DNA of 64,000 nucleotides from positions 18,626,704-18,690,703 of the forward strand of contig CM034099.1 of the NCBI GenBank assembly GCA_019914945.1. Reading direction: 5' to 3'. The notes beneath the pieces were generated by a model. It made no database searches. It was not told where the DNA came from and worked only from the letters and a program-made list of their open reading frames with translations. Below, one piece after another: positions 26,912 to 39,600 of this stretch. Both the position numbers and the translations under genes were made by a program. Position 1 is the stretch's first letter; each line of letters begins with the position of its first letter. The DNA is from Typha latifolia. Taxonomy: Eukaryota; Streptophyta; Magnoliopsida; Poales; Typhaceae.

Positions 26912-27837
26912 GAGCAATATTTTATATATTACATATTATACTTCTGTTATATTTTTAGTTCTGGGTTTTTAATCTTAAGGTATCTTTTTCTGGAGATTTC
27001 TATTAGTTTATATTTTTGTAATATTTTATTTTATAGTTGAATTAAGTTTTATTAAGTTAAAATTAAGATTGATTTAATTCAAACTTAATCAGACTGAAAA
27101 TTAGCATCGAATTGATTAAAGCTTATAATTACTTAATGATCCGATCGTCTGGGCTAAAGCTCGACTCGAGCTTGAAATTAACTAAAATTAAAATAATTTT
27201 AATTATCAAACTTAATCTCGATCAACTCGGTTGAATTACTTAATGATCAGATCGTCGTAACATTTTTCCTACAAACTCATTTTTTAAAACTACTCTCTTC
27301 TCTCTACTTTTTATCAACCGTGACCGTGAGCATAAGAGCCCTATTCAAGATTGACTGCTCTTTATCCAAGAATTACATCCAAATAGTAATTTAGACAGGG
27401 AACATAGATAACACTAAACATCCAAATGAGAGTTGCAAGTTATCATCCATTTTCTAAAGTTCCAGGCAACTAGGATGGAATGAACTAAGAAAGCTAGTTA
27501 CTTTCTCTTGGCTTGGCCACCAACATTCTCATCTATAACTGGCTCTGTACTTGCAAAATTCCAACACAGATTTGCTTCACAGGCAACGTACAACGCAAAG
27601 CTCTATAAATACTAGGATCAAATTAGCAAAGTGGTTCATCCGAACTTTTACCACCGAGCTTAAGAAAACCAAAATAGCATATATAGATGTCATAGCATTA
27701 AGATAGATCAATGGAACAGAAACTGTTGACAAGTCAAAAACTGCAAAGCATTAGTCTTCAATAAACATCTACTCTCAGAATACATAAGAGAAAAACTCGA
27801 TGAAGAAACGCTAATGACTACACCGTTGTGAAGCCTT

Positions 27838-30037
<2,200 letters not shown>

Positions 30038-30150
30038 TTGAGGGTTTTTTCGAAGGAAACGAAGGGTTTTCCTACGGCAACAGCAGCAGGAGCAGCAGCA
30101 ACAAATAGCTCGCGCGTTCGGAGGGGATAACACTTATAAAAAGGAGGAAG

Positions 30151-30164
30151 CCCTAACCCTAAAG
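30151..30164. promoter_or_regulatory. Telo box of the RPL11 promoter
   Basis: CCCTAACCCTAAAG, two telomere-type units, lies about 115 nt upstream of the RPL11 ATG. Such elements are common in plant ribosomal protein promoters. Confidence 0.75.
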
Positions 30165-30240
30165 TATGTAACGCATGGAAGTAAAATGACCAAAATACCA
30201 TTATCAAGTCTGGTTAAATAAAATTATTTTAAAAAAGAAT

Positions 30241-30313
30241 TTCCGTTGCCGGGACTCGAACCCGGGTCTCTCGGGTGAGAGCCGAGTATCCTAACCAACT
30301 AGACTACAACGGA
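30241..30313 (-). tRNA. tRNA-Glu (anticodon CTC)
   Basis: The minus strand folds as a 73-nt cloverleaf. The acceptor stem is TCCGTTG with CAACGGA, and the discriminator base is A at 30241. The D arm carries AGTCTAGTTGGTTAGGAT, the anticodon loop CTCTCAC gives anticodon CTC, and the T arm carries GGGTTCGAGTCCC. The 3' flank on the minus strand has a TTTTTT run within 10 nt, a Pol III terminator. No intron. It looks functional. Confidence 0.95.
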
Positions 30314-31106
30314 TTAATAATACTAATTAAAAATTAATAATTATATCAATAAATTACTTTTTTCCTCCTCTCTTACAAAATGTCGATTTTGAAGGAATTA
30401 GAAAATATTGGAGGCATAAAAGAAGAAGATTAACTGATATAGAAGAAAGTGGACATGGGTTTTTGTGTCTATTTATTTAGTTAGTCAAAATTTTTAAGAT
30501 TATTTCTAGCAAAATTTCTAATGAAATATTAATGGGGGTATATCTATTCTTTTCTTTTCTTTCTCCTCCCGGGGCGAAAGTGATTTAGGACTACTGTTGA
30601 GATAACCCTATTCAAACTAAAAATTGTTGTTATCCTATAACCGTTACATGTTATAAACGTGTGACTTATCTATCTCGTGCATCATCTGCTATCATGAAAC
30701 TCTATAGAAAAATACCAGTCGTGCTATTAGCTGAAGCTAATAGCAAACTAGATCTGAAAAGTAGTTATCTTAAAAAGATGCATTAAGTTAATGATACAAC
30801 ATTGCCCTCTTATATCTGCTACTGTTGGTGCAAGCTGTGGGTATTAATCATCTTTTTTTCACATTCGTTCTCTTGATTAACTCAAACAAAACAACTTACT
30901 AACTCTTACAATCAACTTTTTTTCATATCCTCAAGAAGTAGCATCAATGAATCCAACATAACAAAATGTTCACCAAATTGACATAGTTATTGAGAACAAC
31001 ATAAGCTATTCGTCGCTAGAAGAAACAAATTTACATAAACAAATTTGCCAACAACAATCTTAACTACTTCATGTAGAGTTGACAGTAATTCAAAAGCTTT
31101 GATTCG
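30314..31106. other. AT-rich spacer
   Basis: No feature seen beyond tRNA flank and the 3' side of the Rho-N gene. Confidence 0.5.
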
Positions 31107-32820
31107 TCAAGAAGATTGCACCAGGACCTTCAAAACTTCCAGCAGCTCTCCCTTCTTCATTCTCGAGTAACCTTTTACTCCCTTTGTTCTTGCAACTTCT
31201 TTCAGCTCAGGGAGCTTCATGTTATCCAACTCCTGCAATTCAGATGCTTCGTTTGGAACTGCTGCATGCAGTTGTTCCTCGGGAACATCCTTGCTCGTTT
31301 CTTGTGTTAATGGAGGAGGTGGAATAGGTGACTTCTTTACAAAAATTGAGACTGGTCTTGACAATTTAGCGTTACCAGGAACTGCATGATCCTTTGGTTG
31401 TGCATCCTCAGATGTGGCATCCTTTAAGGAAGTTACTTCATCCTTTCCTCTTGCAGCTTCATCAATGGAACACCAAAGAGAGTAGTTTTTAGGAGCCGAT
31501 AAAATAATAGCAATAATATACTACATTTCATTACGGGTGTCACCCAGATGATGGAACAGCTAATGACCATAAGCAGATCTTTGAAAGAAAAGGATTTGCT
31601 TAGACTTCTTAGCCCATTGCAAGAAGAGGAAAACCAGGAGTCACAAGACTAAATACTTTTACCATAATTTTTCATATTGCCACCTAATATAATTTCATTG
31701 AAAAAGCTGGGAAAAAAACATCCTTTCCTCAATAGATTTGCATATAGAGGCCTTGTTTAGTAATCTATTCATCAGCTCAGTGTAAAAGAAGAAAAATGTT
31801 ATAGATAGAGACAACTGTTTTAAACAATTCTACTACAATCAACAAGGAGGGTAAGAGATTGAGATAAGGAGGAGGATCGAAAGAAATTAAGTTTTCCTAA
31901 ATTCCAATACCATACCTTGTACTTGCTTGCCTTTTGGATTCTGCTGAATAGATTGAACTTCCTGTTTCTCCTTCAGGCTGTTTAGGCTTATTCTCTTAGG
32001 AACTGAGCCACCTTTTGAGATAGAAGACTGTATTCTTCTAAACAAAGAAATTATCTCATCCTGATTTGAGGTTTTAGATACCTCACTATCGTAATTTGTT
32101 TGATCTTTCAATTGACCAGACTCCTTTGCGGTCCTATCAACACGAGCATTTCTTCGGGGTGTTCCTTTTCTGTTTGCCTCAGATCTAACAATTGATATAG
32201 ATGACTGTGGTAAGCCTCGCCGGGTGGCAAAGAATACAACCCCATCTGCATTCTCTGTCAAGTTCAATAAGCTGCATCAAAAGATTATACCTCAGTTGTT
32301 TAATTCTTTATCACTTTCTTGTAGTATGATTTCCTATCGAAATATACAAAATTGCCACTACGAAGCCCTAAATGTCTAACAATATATCAAAATGTAGGCA
32401 GATGTGAACAGAGACAAGTAAACAAAACATTGTTTGAAATCCAACTTTAACAATATCAGAAGTTACCTTATAAAAAGAACAATCATAGTCAAGATCATAA
32501 CAAAGAAGCAACTCAGCAATCTAACCAAGCCCTTCATAATCACCACATGGATACAACAGTAAGCTGAACCCATAAGGAATCGATATTTGGGATAGATTAC
32601 TGAAGCCATGACCAAATCAAGAATTATCTTAGCAACTACAAACCTAAGGACCTTCTACTTCATATAAAACGTCGAGAAAATAAAAAATAAAAAATAGAAA
32701 GAGCTAAGAAAAACACCAAGATTTGGAGACATGGTTACCTTTCCTGTGAATAGCTCTGCAATGACCGATCTTTATGAGCGGAGCTCGCAGGCCACAGTTT
32801 GGGAAGAGAAGGGAATCCAT
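31107..32820 (-). CDS. Rho-N domain protein, BP-73/RHON1-like
   Basis: The C-terminus carries a Rho termination factor N-terminal (Rho-N) domain, LDNMKLPELKEVARTKGVKG then YSRMKKGELLEVL. This nucleic-acid-binding fold is found in plant SAP-like BP-73 and chloroplast RHON1-type proteins. Probable exons on the minus strand are 32820-32739, 32254-31916 and 31456-31107, giving 256 residues. The middle exon has NRKGTPRRNARVDR and DEIISLFRRIQSSISKG, also typical of BP-73-like proteins. The first exon (MDSLLFPNCGLRAPLIKIGH) could be an organelle transit peptide. The acceptor of exon 2 is uncertain: an AG 17 nt upstream would put a stop in frame, whereas AG at 32256-32255 restores GAG AAT. The exon 3 acceptor at 31458-31457 has a weak pyrimidine tract. 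Length is shorter than rice BP-73. Confidence 0.75.
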
Positions 32821-33430
32821 CCTCGTTACTACCCCCAAAGAGTTTATCTGTCTCTATCCCTCCCCCAGTTTGATAGAGAGGGAGAATGCGTAGACTCTAT
32901 CCACTTCACAACCCAAATCTTTATACAGAGAGCACGTGAGTTGCACGGGAGCCGTTACGTTAAAAATAGTAACTAGTAGTTGCTTTGCCGGCAAAATTCA
33001 CTCCTGTTTTACATAATCATCCCTGAAAACTTTTATATTATAATTGCCCCTGAAACTTGGTTTTTTTTTTTTTTAAAAAAAATTCGGAACTGTCGTTGTC
33101 GTTAGTTTTAACTATAAAATATTCATAATATATGATCGTTAAAGTTAATATATGCATATATATAAATGACTAAAAATATATATATATATATATTAAATTT
33201 AAAGTGTAAAATATCAATTATTAAAAACAAATTGTTGCAAAAACTCAGATTTCTTTTTCTTGTACTAAAAATATTTCCAAATAATTTATATAAGCAAAAA
33301 ATAAAAGTTATAGTTTAGAAAAAACTATATATAGATAAAAAATTTATATCCTGTCGCGTCAAGTGTTAATACGTTGACCTTAGAAGTAAATAAGCTATCT
33401 TGTGAAAATAATGCAAGTAGATCGACGAAG
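32821..33430. other. Spacer with (TA)n tract
   Basis: The first 100 bases are the likely promoter of the Rho-N gene. The rest is AT-rich with a TA run near 33176-33193. No coding frame. Confidence 0.5.
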
Positions 33431-33562
33431 GTGCAGTGGAGGTGAATTGCCGGGCAAATCTCCTTTGGCAGCGAGCTGCGTACCTGAGCCACCACCGTCG
33501 TCGAGCGGCACAGCTGACTGCCAAGGAAGTAGTTGCCCTGCAATGCACCTCCACATTGGTGC
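33431..33562 (-). ncRNA. MIR399: MIR399 precursor (minus-strand copy)
   Basis: On the minus strand this folds as a hairpin of about 132 nt. The 3' arm holds TGCCAAAGGAGATTTGCCCG plus a final G, at 33470-33450, identical to the miR399f-type mature sequence. The 5' arm holds the partner GGGCAACTACTTCCTTGGCA plus G, near 33538-33518. Arms continue to pair beyond the duplex: GTGGAGGTG(C)ATTGC on one side with GCAATTCACCTCCAC on the other. miR399 is normally processed from the 3' arm, as here. It represses PHO2/UBC24 in phosphate starvation. A P1BS site lies about 115 nt upstream, at 33678-33685. The sequence differs from the plus-strand copy in mature isoform and loop length (about 47 nt here). 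Confidence 0.93.
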
Positions 33563-33628
33563 TCATCTCTTACTTGATAATTGATGTGTTTGAGCAAGTA
33601 TTTTTGCAGAGAGGAGGTTCATGGTGTT

Positions 33629-33641
33629 GGGTATTTATGCA
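33629..33641 (-). promoter_or_regulatory. Candidate TATA box of the minus-strand MIR399
   Basis: Minus-strand GCATAAATAC lies about 70 nt upstream of the hairpin and downstream of the P1BS site. Position is plausible; sequence is only TATA-like. Confidence 0.4.
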
Positions 33642-33677
33642 GGAAGGGAGAGCTAGGTTTCTAAGCCCACTGCTGTG

Positions 33678-33685
33678 GTATATCC
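33678..33685. promoter_or_regulatory. P1BS site (PHR1 binding), GTATATCC
   Basis: This matches the palindromic consensus GNATATNC bound by PHR1-type MYB factors. It is about 115 nt upstream of the minus-strand MIR399 hairpin, where such sites drive phosphate-starvation induction. Confidence 0.75.
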
Positions 33686-34686
33686 GAACGCACATCCGAT
33701 CTCCAGATGAATTGATGCTTTGTGTAGAGAAATACCTCCTCCTTTATTCTTAGTCTTTATTGCATAGTGGACCCATGGATAAAAATTTGATCAGCTTAAA
33801 CTTTTACTGTCCACATTACCTCGCAACTTACTCTTTCTGATCAACTAATTATCTATAAATTGTAAATTAATATGATCATACTAAGATAACTTGGAAGTCT
33901 TTTGAAGTGAAGAGAGTTGATTAATAGTGTTTTTTTTAAAGAAGTTAACTGTTCATATCCTAACAAAATATTAATTCTCCATCAATGCAACAAACTAAGA
34001 TGAGTATATATTCAGAAAATTATCATCATTTCAGCACTTGGGATCAACTGGACAAAAATCACATCAATAATATTGACTCTCTTGTTAAAGTTTATTCTCT
34101 TGCTTGAACCTGGAACATGCCAAGATTACTATTTGTGTTCTCTCACAGACAATTTTATTTAGTCACTGGTCCACTCATGGCGTCTCCTTTTCTCTAGCAC
34201 AAGACATCTGCTCGATCTCGTCCAGTAGATGAGTTGCTCTTAAGGGAACGAGAGATGAAACCAGAAAAGCGAGATGCGAGGTTCCACAGCATGTTCCCTT
34301 TCCTTGTCAACAATCTCTTTCCTCATATAATCTCAGTGATTTAATTTTTTTTTTCCTTCTGGTAACTTTTGATGCATGCATTGCATGCAGATATGAGATA
34401 TGTCTATGTTTCGATTTTCGAACCATATGATAAATTTTTTTTTCTCTTGGTACATTGTTGTAGGAAAATGCTATAAGAGTTAGTATATTATGGGAGAAAT
34501 TTCTTGATTTTGTTCATAGTGGTATTTATGAGAAAAATCTCACTACTTATGCCTGTCACATTGAAGTCAACATGACATTCCGAATTCTTTGCTTTAAGAT
34601 ATGTTACGCGGCCCTTCGGAGTCACCAGTGGGTCTTCTCCATGAGTAAAGATTATTCCTTTTGCTTGCGATCCCTGTGCCTAAGAC

Positions 34687-34757
<71 letters not shown>

Positions 34758-34990
34758 GATATTTATATCTCTGGAGATAATAGTAAGAGAATCTGAGGAT
34801 GTTCCATGATAAATATGATCTTGAATAGAAATCAAAGATTTTATCTCATGGCACCAATCATATGCGTATTGAGTGTATCTAATTATGTTTATGCTTCTAC
34901 AGTACATGCAGTGAGGACCAGTGCAGCTCAGGAGGAAAAGCTGAAAGGCTAAAAAGGGAAGGAAGCTCCTGAAGAATTATCCTAACTTAG
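33686..34990. other. Spacer between the divergent MIR399 loci
   Basis: About 1.3 kb of shared upstream sequence. It contains a compound (GT)n(GA)n microsatellite at 34691-34755. No coding frame is supported. Confidence 0.6.
34691..34755. repeat. Compound (GT)n(GA)n microsatellite
   Basis: (GT)15 at 34691-34720 is followed directly by about 17 GA units. Confidence 0.95.
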
Positions 34991-34992
34991 AA

Positions 34993-35012
34993 GCATATCC
35001 TGTAGCATATCC
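34993..35012. promoter_or_regulatory. Two P1BS sites, GCATATCC twice
   Basis: Sites at 34993-35000 and 35005-35012 each match GNATATNC. Their starts are 12 bp apart, about one helical turn. They lie about 110-125 nt upstream of the plus-strand MIR399 hairpin and just upstream of a TATA box. Confidence 0.8.
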
Positions 35013-35036
35013 AGATTTGATGCAAGAGACATAGAA

Positions 35037-35045
35037 CTATAAATC
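35037..35045 (+). promoter_or_regulatory. TATA box of the plus-strand MIR399
   Basis: CTATAAATC lies 25 bp downstream of the P1BS pair and about 75 nt before the hairpin, so transcription should start near 35070. Confidence 0.65.
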
Positions 35046-35118
35046 CATGGCAAGTGATCGATGGAAGAGTTGAGAATGGTTCGGGCGAGGAGAGAGAAAG
35101 GAACCGGCAGATGTGGCG

Positions 35119-35200
35119 CGAGAATTACAGGGCGGTTCTCCTCTGGCAGAACTCTATGCTTACCGCAGCTCTGCCAAAGGAGAATTGCCCTGCTATTCCA
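35119..35200 (+). ncRNA. MIR399: MIR399 precursor (plus-strand copy)
   Basis: This is a compact hairpin of about 80 nt. The 3' arm carries TGCCAAAGGAGAATTGCCCT plus G at 35172-35192, identical to the common miR399a-d-type mature sequence of monocots. The 5' arm carries GGGCGGTTCTCCTCTGGCAG plus A at 35130-35150. Pairing extends outward (GAAT-ACAGGGC with GCCCTGCTATTC), and the terminal loop is about 20 nt. P1BS sites and a TATA box are correctly placed upstream. It should act in phosphate homeostasis against PHO2/UBC24 mRNA; no target is present in this window. Confidence 0.95.
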
Positions 35201-36609
35201 CAACACAACATTTGTTAATCTCTTTATCTTCCTCTGTGGATAGAGAAAATATAAGAAGGATCCTCCTCAGTAATACAGGTATGGCTGCATACCTTTTTTC
35301 TTAACTGCTTTTCTTTCATGTGATACTGAGTGTAGTGAGGGTTAATGCAATTACTCCGAAAACAAAAGTATACCTCTCTTTGCATGCATAGTGCATCTAA
35401 AATCTATCAAGAAAATAGAACATCGATAAAGTCTTAATGACATTGAAATACTTCAGTTTACAAAAATCTGCCTTTAATTCTCCTTACAGAAAAGGTAAGG
35501 CATGTAACATAATAATATTTCAATCCAATATTTTACAAGTATATAACCCAGTGAATCATCAATATTCAGGATTTGTACAAGTAAACCATAACTATATAGA
35601 ATCCATGCCTATTCTTGTATCATTACATGATGTCACCAAAATTGCTCATCTTATCATCTGATCCATTGATCAGCTAACAGTGTGCCGCAGACCTTTACAT
35701 AGCGCATCATCTTCTCCATCCATCTTCTATCCATATAAAAATGAATCATCCATGTTGTCAGTCTGGTGCAACTGAAAAAGGAAGAGGAGAAATTGTGCTA
35801 CCCTATTCAGAAGGAAATTATTTTACAAGATAATCTTGCTTCGTATACAGATCATACTTATGCTTATCTTACATTGTATGCCATATGTGTTGGAAAAGAG
35901 AACAGATAATAAAAGCAAGACCTAACTCATTGAACATGGACCTTCCTATGATCCTATCACCATTGTATAACAATCAAAGCATGTTACAATAGATCTTAAC
36001 TGGTCATCTCTTTTAACTGGAACAATGGCATCACAAGAACCTCAGAGGAAAATCTAATCTGAATTATCTTATCCGTACTATAACAATAACCGTAAGTTTG
36101 TAAAATAACAATATACTTATACAAGAAAGTAAAAAGTTCTTTAAGGAGATGCTCCTGCTGCTCCAGTTTAGCTTGCAGATATATGAATTGGCTCAACCTC
36201 AAGCTTGAGCATTCTGTGGGGTCATGCATGTTAGGAATAGAAGTGCTCACCTAGCTGCTTCTTTAGAGCAAATTATTGGAACTTGGTTATCAGAATTTAC
36301 CTACCGAGCTTATGCAAAAGAACATCTAACAGGTAAATACAAGTATGACCAAAAGGAGAATGAAAAGTCAGCAATACAGAGGAAGCGTGATAGAACATCC
36401 TCTGGGATACTTGCAGCTCATTTCTGAGTTCAATACATAGCTACATGCTTTAGCGTAAATGGCTTGAAACATGATAGACGTTAAAGAGGAATACAAATGT
36501 CTACTATAAAATTGGTGGGCTAAGTGTCACTTACATCAGGTGGAGTCTAAAGCTGCCAGAGTTGGGCAACTAGTGGACATTATTGACAGCAGAAACTTCT
36601 GTATAATTC
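35201..36609. other. Spacer
   Basis: The distal MIR399 primary transcript and the 3' flank of the SDR/CIA30 gene probably lie here. No coding exon is seen. Confidence 0.5.
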
Positions 36610-39600
36610 TCAAACTGGAACAGTACTCCCTTCCAAAGCTTCTTTACCCGTAATTCCATCCTTCAAAGTGCTGAAGTAGACATCATAGTCCTTCTCAGAG
36701 GGAGGATTTGCAGGGTCTATGATGTATTGTTCACTAAATGGCACAGTGCTTTTGACCTGCAGGATAGAGGACATTTATTTCATTGAGATGTACACAAATG
36801 TTCTGCAAAGAGAGCACGTTGCTTGCAATATATGATCATATATAAGATAAGCTAACTTGATGAAATTCGAAGCTTTGTGCTAAGCCAAGGAAGAGAACCA
36901 AAAAAAGAATATGAGAGAAAATCACTCATTTGAGGTAAAGTGTGACTTGTTGCTCCAAAGTAATAGTCATAGGTGAAAATTGAAATATGCGAAACCAAGA
37001 CAGATGAAGTTCCTTCTACCAATTTAGATAAGCTTAGACAAGAAACTTTGACAGTTGCATAATCATGCAGTTGATCAGATGAGATTGATGGTGACGATCT
37101 TACGAAAAAAGTAATCATAACAAGGTCCTAGTTGTTATATGCACATATTTCCTCATTTGTTTTTTCTCATCCTTTCCAGTGCAAATATAATTTTACAGAA
37201 TTATTTCTAGTTTTATGACTTTCCACATGAATCCAAGATGTTTCATTTTTTTAATCAGATGTTAAATACTTGTATCAAATGTTTATTTCAGGACATACAC
37301 AGAGGCAATAAATATGTGATTATAACCTCAAAAGTCTTTCCACATGCATATGGACTTTCCAGAGCTGCAAGACATATCTGCGCAACCTCTTCCCTTGAAA
37401 TCTTTCCCTGTGATTAAACAGATATGATTCATTACCATTCTTAACAACATCTACAATTAGATGCCCTGCTATTGAGAAAAGTGTAACTTACTAACTGGTT
37501 CTAGCACCTCCATGAGATTGTCTGATGAAAACCTCTTTGTAATAAGTTAATATAAGCAAAAAGTATCATGCAGCTGAATCTAACCCTATGATAAACTTAG
37601 TATGCGAAAAATAAAACGACATGCTTAGGTTTTAAAGTACCGTGATATTGTCCCCTTGGTCAAATATAAGGTCTGCTCCTGCAGGTTCTTCAGTTAAGGC
37701 ACAGGGTCGAACAATTGTATATGGAATGCCACTTTCTCTTATCAAATCCTCACCCTGATATATAGTTCAGAACCAAGAAATTGTCAAAATTAAGAAATAT
37801 AAGCATCATGTAGGTCAATCAAGATCATGACATATTGCTACAGCTCTACTAATGTCATATAATTAACATAGAACTAAGGTATTTTGCATGCTTGCACATG
37901 CATGTAGATAGGTGTATGTCCATAGGACATATATATGTATGCACAAATATACAACAAATAAAAACAGAAATGAATGCAAGTATCTACATAAATAATTACG
38001 GACATGGATGGTCATACGCTCAAGTGTATGTCCATGTAAAAAGATTTTGTTAGTTTCCATCACATCTTCTCCTGTGTCGAAGTCTAAATTATCTTATTTC
38101 AGAAAAGGCTTGTGATGTGTTATAAACAGAAGAAACAAGTATGTACTATGCCAAAGGCATCACAGACCATGGAGGAGTTATTGATCATACTCTATCAATC
38201 TAATTTCTCCATCAACCAACTTCTAAGACCAAGACAATGGCTTTATTAAGATGAGTATTTGATTCCCAATATTGCTTTATTCTGCAATTGCACCTGCCTA
38301 ACAAGTCTAAGGATATTAATCATCTAACTTTATTTTCTCACAATAGGGAATTCATCTCTATGTGGCCTTTGCTCTCCTAAGGAAAGAGATCGCTTATAAT
38401 ATGAATTATGCAAGGTATCAAATGATTACTTCACTAATTTTATTGACACCATTGAAATTCTCCATTAGTTAATATTCTATAAAGGTCCTCAAGCTATATG
38501 CACCACCTCCATATATAAATTTACTACTAGAATGCTTGAGAAACCTACTACTACATGATTTTATAAAGTCATACACGTCTCAAAAGGTTTCACATTGTCT
38601 TTATTTCAATTGTATCATGTGGAACACGAGCATTATTAAAAAATTTAAAATACTATATTGTGAGTATGCAAACTAACTTTATGGCATTTGGATTTATTTA
38701 AAGAAGAAAAACCAAATTCAAGTCAATTTTGTGGTGCGAAATTCCAACAGCATGATGCTCTAGATTTTGCAGTTATATACATATAGAGATTGAAGAATGA
38801 AGTTGGAAATAAGAAAGAAAATCACCTTCAATTTATATGTAAGGATAAAGTCTAGCTCTTTGTTCAAGCGCACTGCAGGAGGTTGTTTGCTTAAATCAAG
38901 TCCAGGTCTGTCAGGTCGTGTAACTCCCGCAGAACTGACATGCACAAACCTGCATGACGGAGCCATTTCAGACTTATACATCACATAATGTCAAGATATC
39001 TTGCTTTATAAAGTGAACTGCTGTAAACATGAATGCAAGTTGGTCATACAAAATCTGTTTACATGTTCACCATTCTCCAATAAACCAATGATAAGTATAT
39101 AGTTAAGATGTTAGTCTTAGAGAAGAAATGAAACCTTGGAGTGATAGGCTCCTTCATGTATGCTCGTAGACTGGAAAATGGTAGCTCAAATGGGCCTTCA
39201 GTGAAAGTTGGATTGAGTTTTCCATCATATTCAAACTTGCTGAACATAAGCTGTAAAATGATATTGCACTGGCTTTAGTGAAGCAAATAGCTATAAAGTA
39301 CATTAAATTGAAAAGGAATGAAGAAAATTATGCCTGTAGAGACATTAGTTTGCTTGGATCAAATTGGGGGGCGTCAAACAAAGTCCGAGCTCGAAATATA
39401 GGCCTTAATGAAAGAAAAGGGATCCTTATCTGGTAAAACAAAAGAAATAACAAATTGGACTAATCTGTAAGTAATTGAAAAGAAACGATTCTGGTGGTAC
39501 AATAACATTACCGTCTGCCATTGTTCCTTAATAGTGTCAAAGCTTGCAGTATATCCCACAGTATCCCAATCAGAGCTGGTACGTAAAATAAGCTTGTAAC

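Larger units (their letters stand above)
26554..27837. other. Spacer between converging genes, with two (AT)n tracts
   Basis: No coding frame is supported. It contains AT microsatellites at 26661-26688 and 26877-26907. Both flanking genes end here. Confidence 0.7.

Noticed and set aside
33402..33753. Overlapping short open frames over the minus-strand MIR399
   Set aside because: The hairpin and mature miR399 explain the sequence; the frames are not protein-like.
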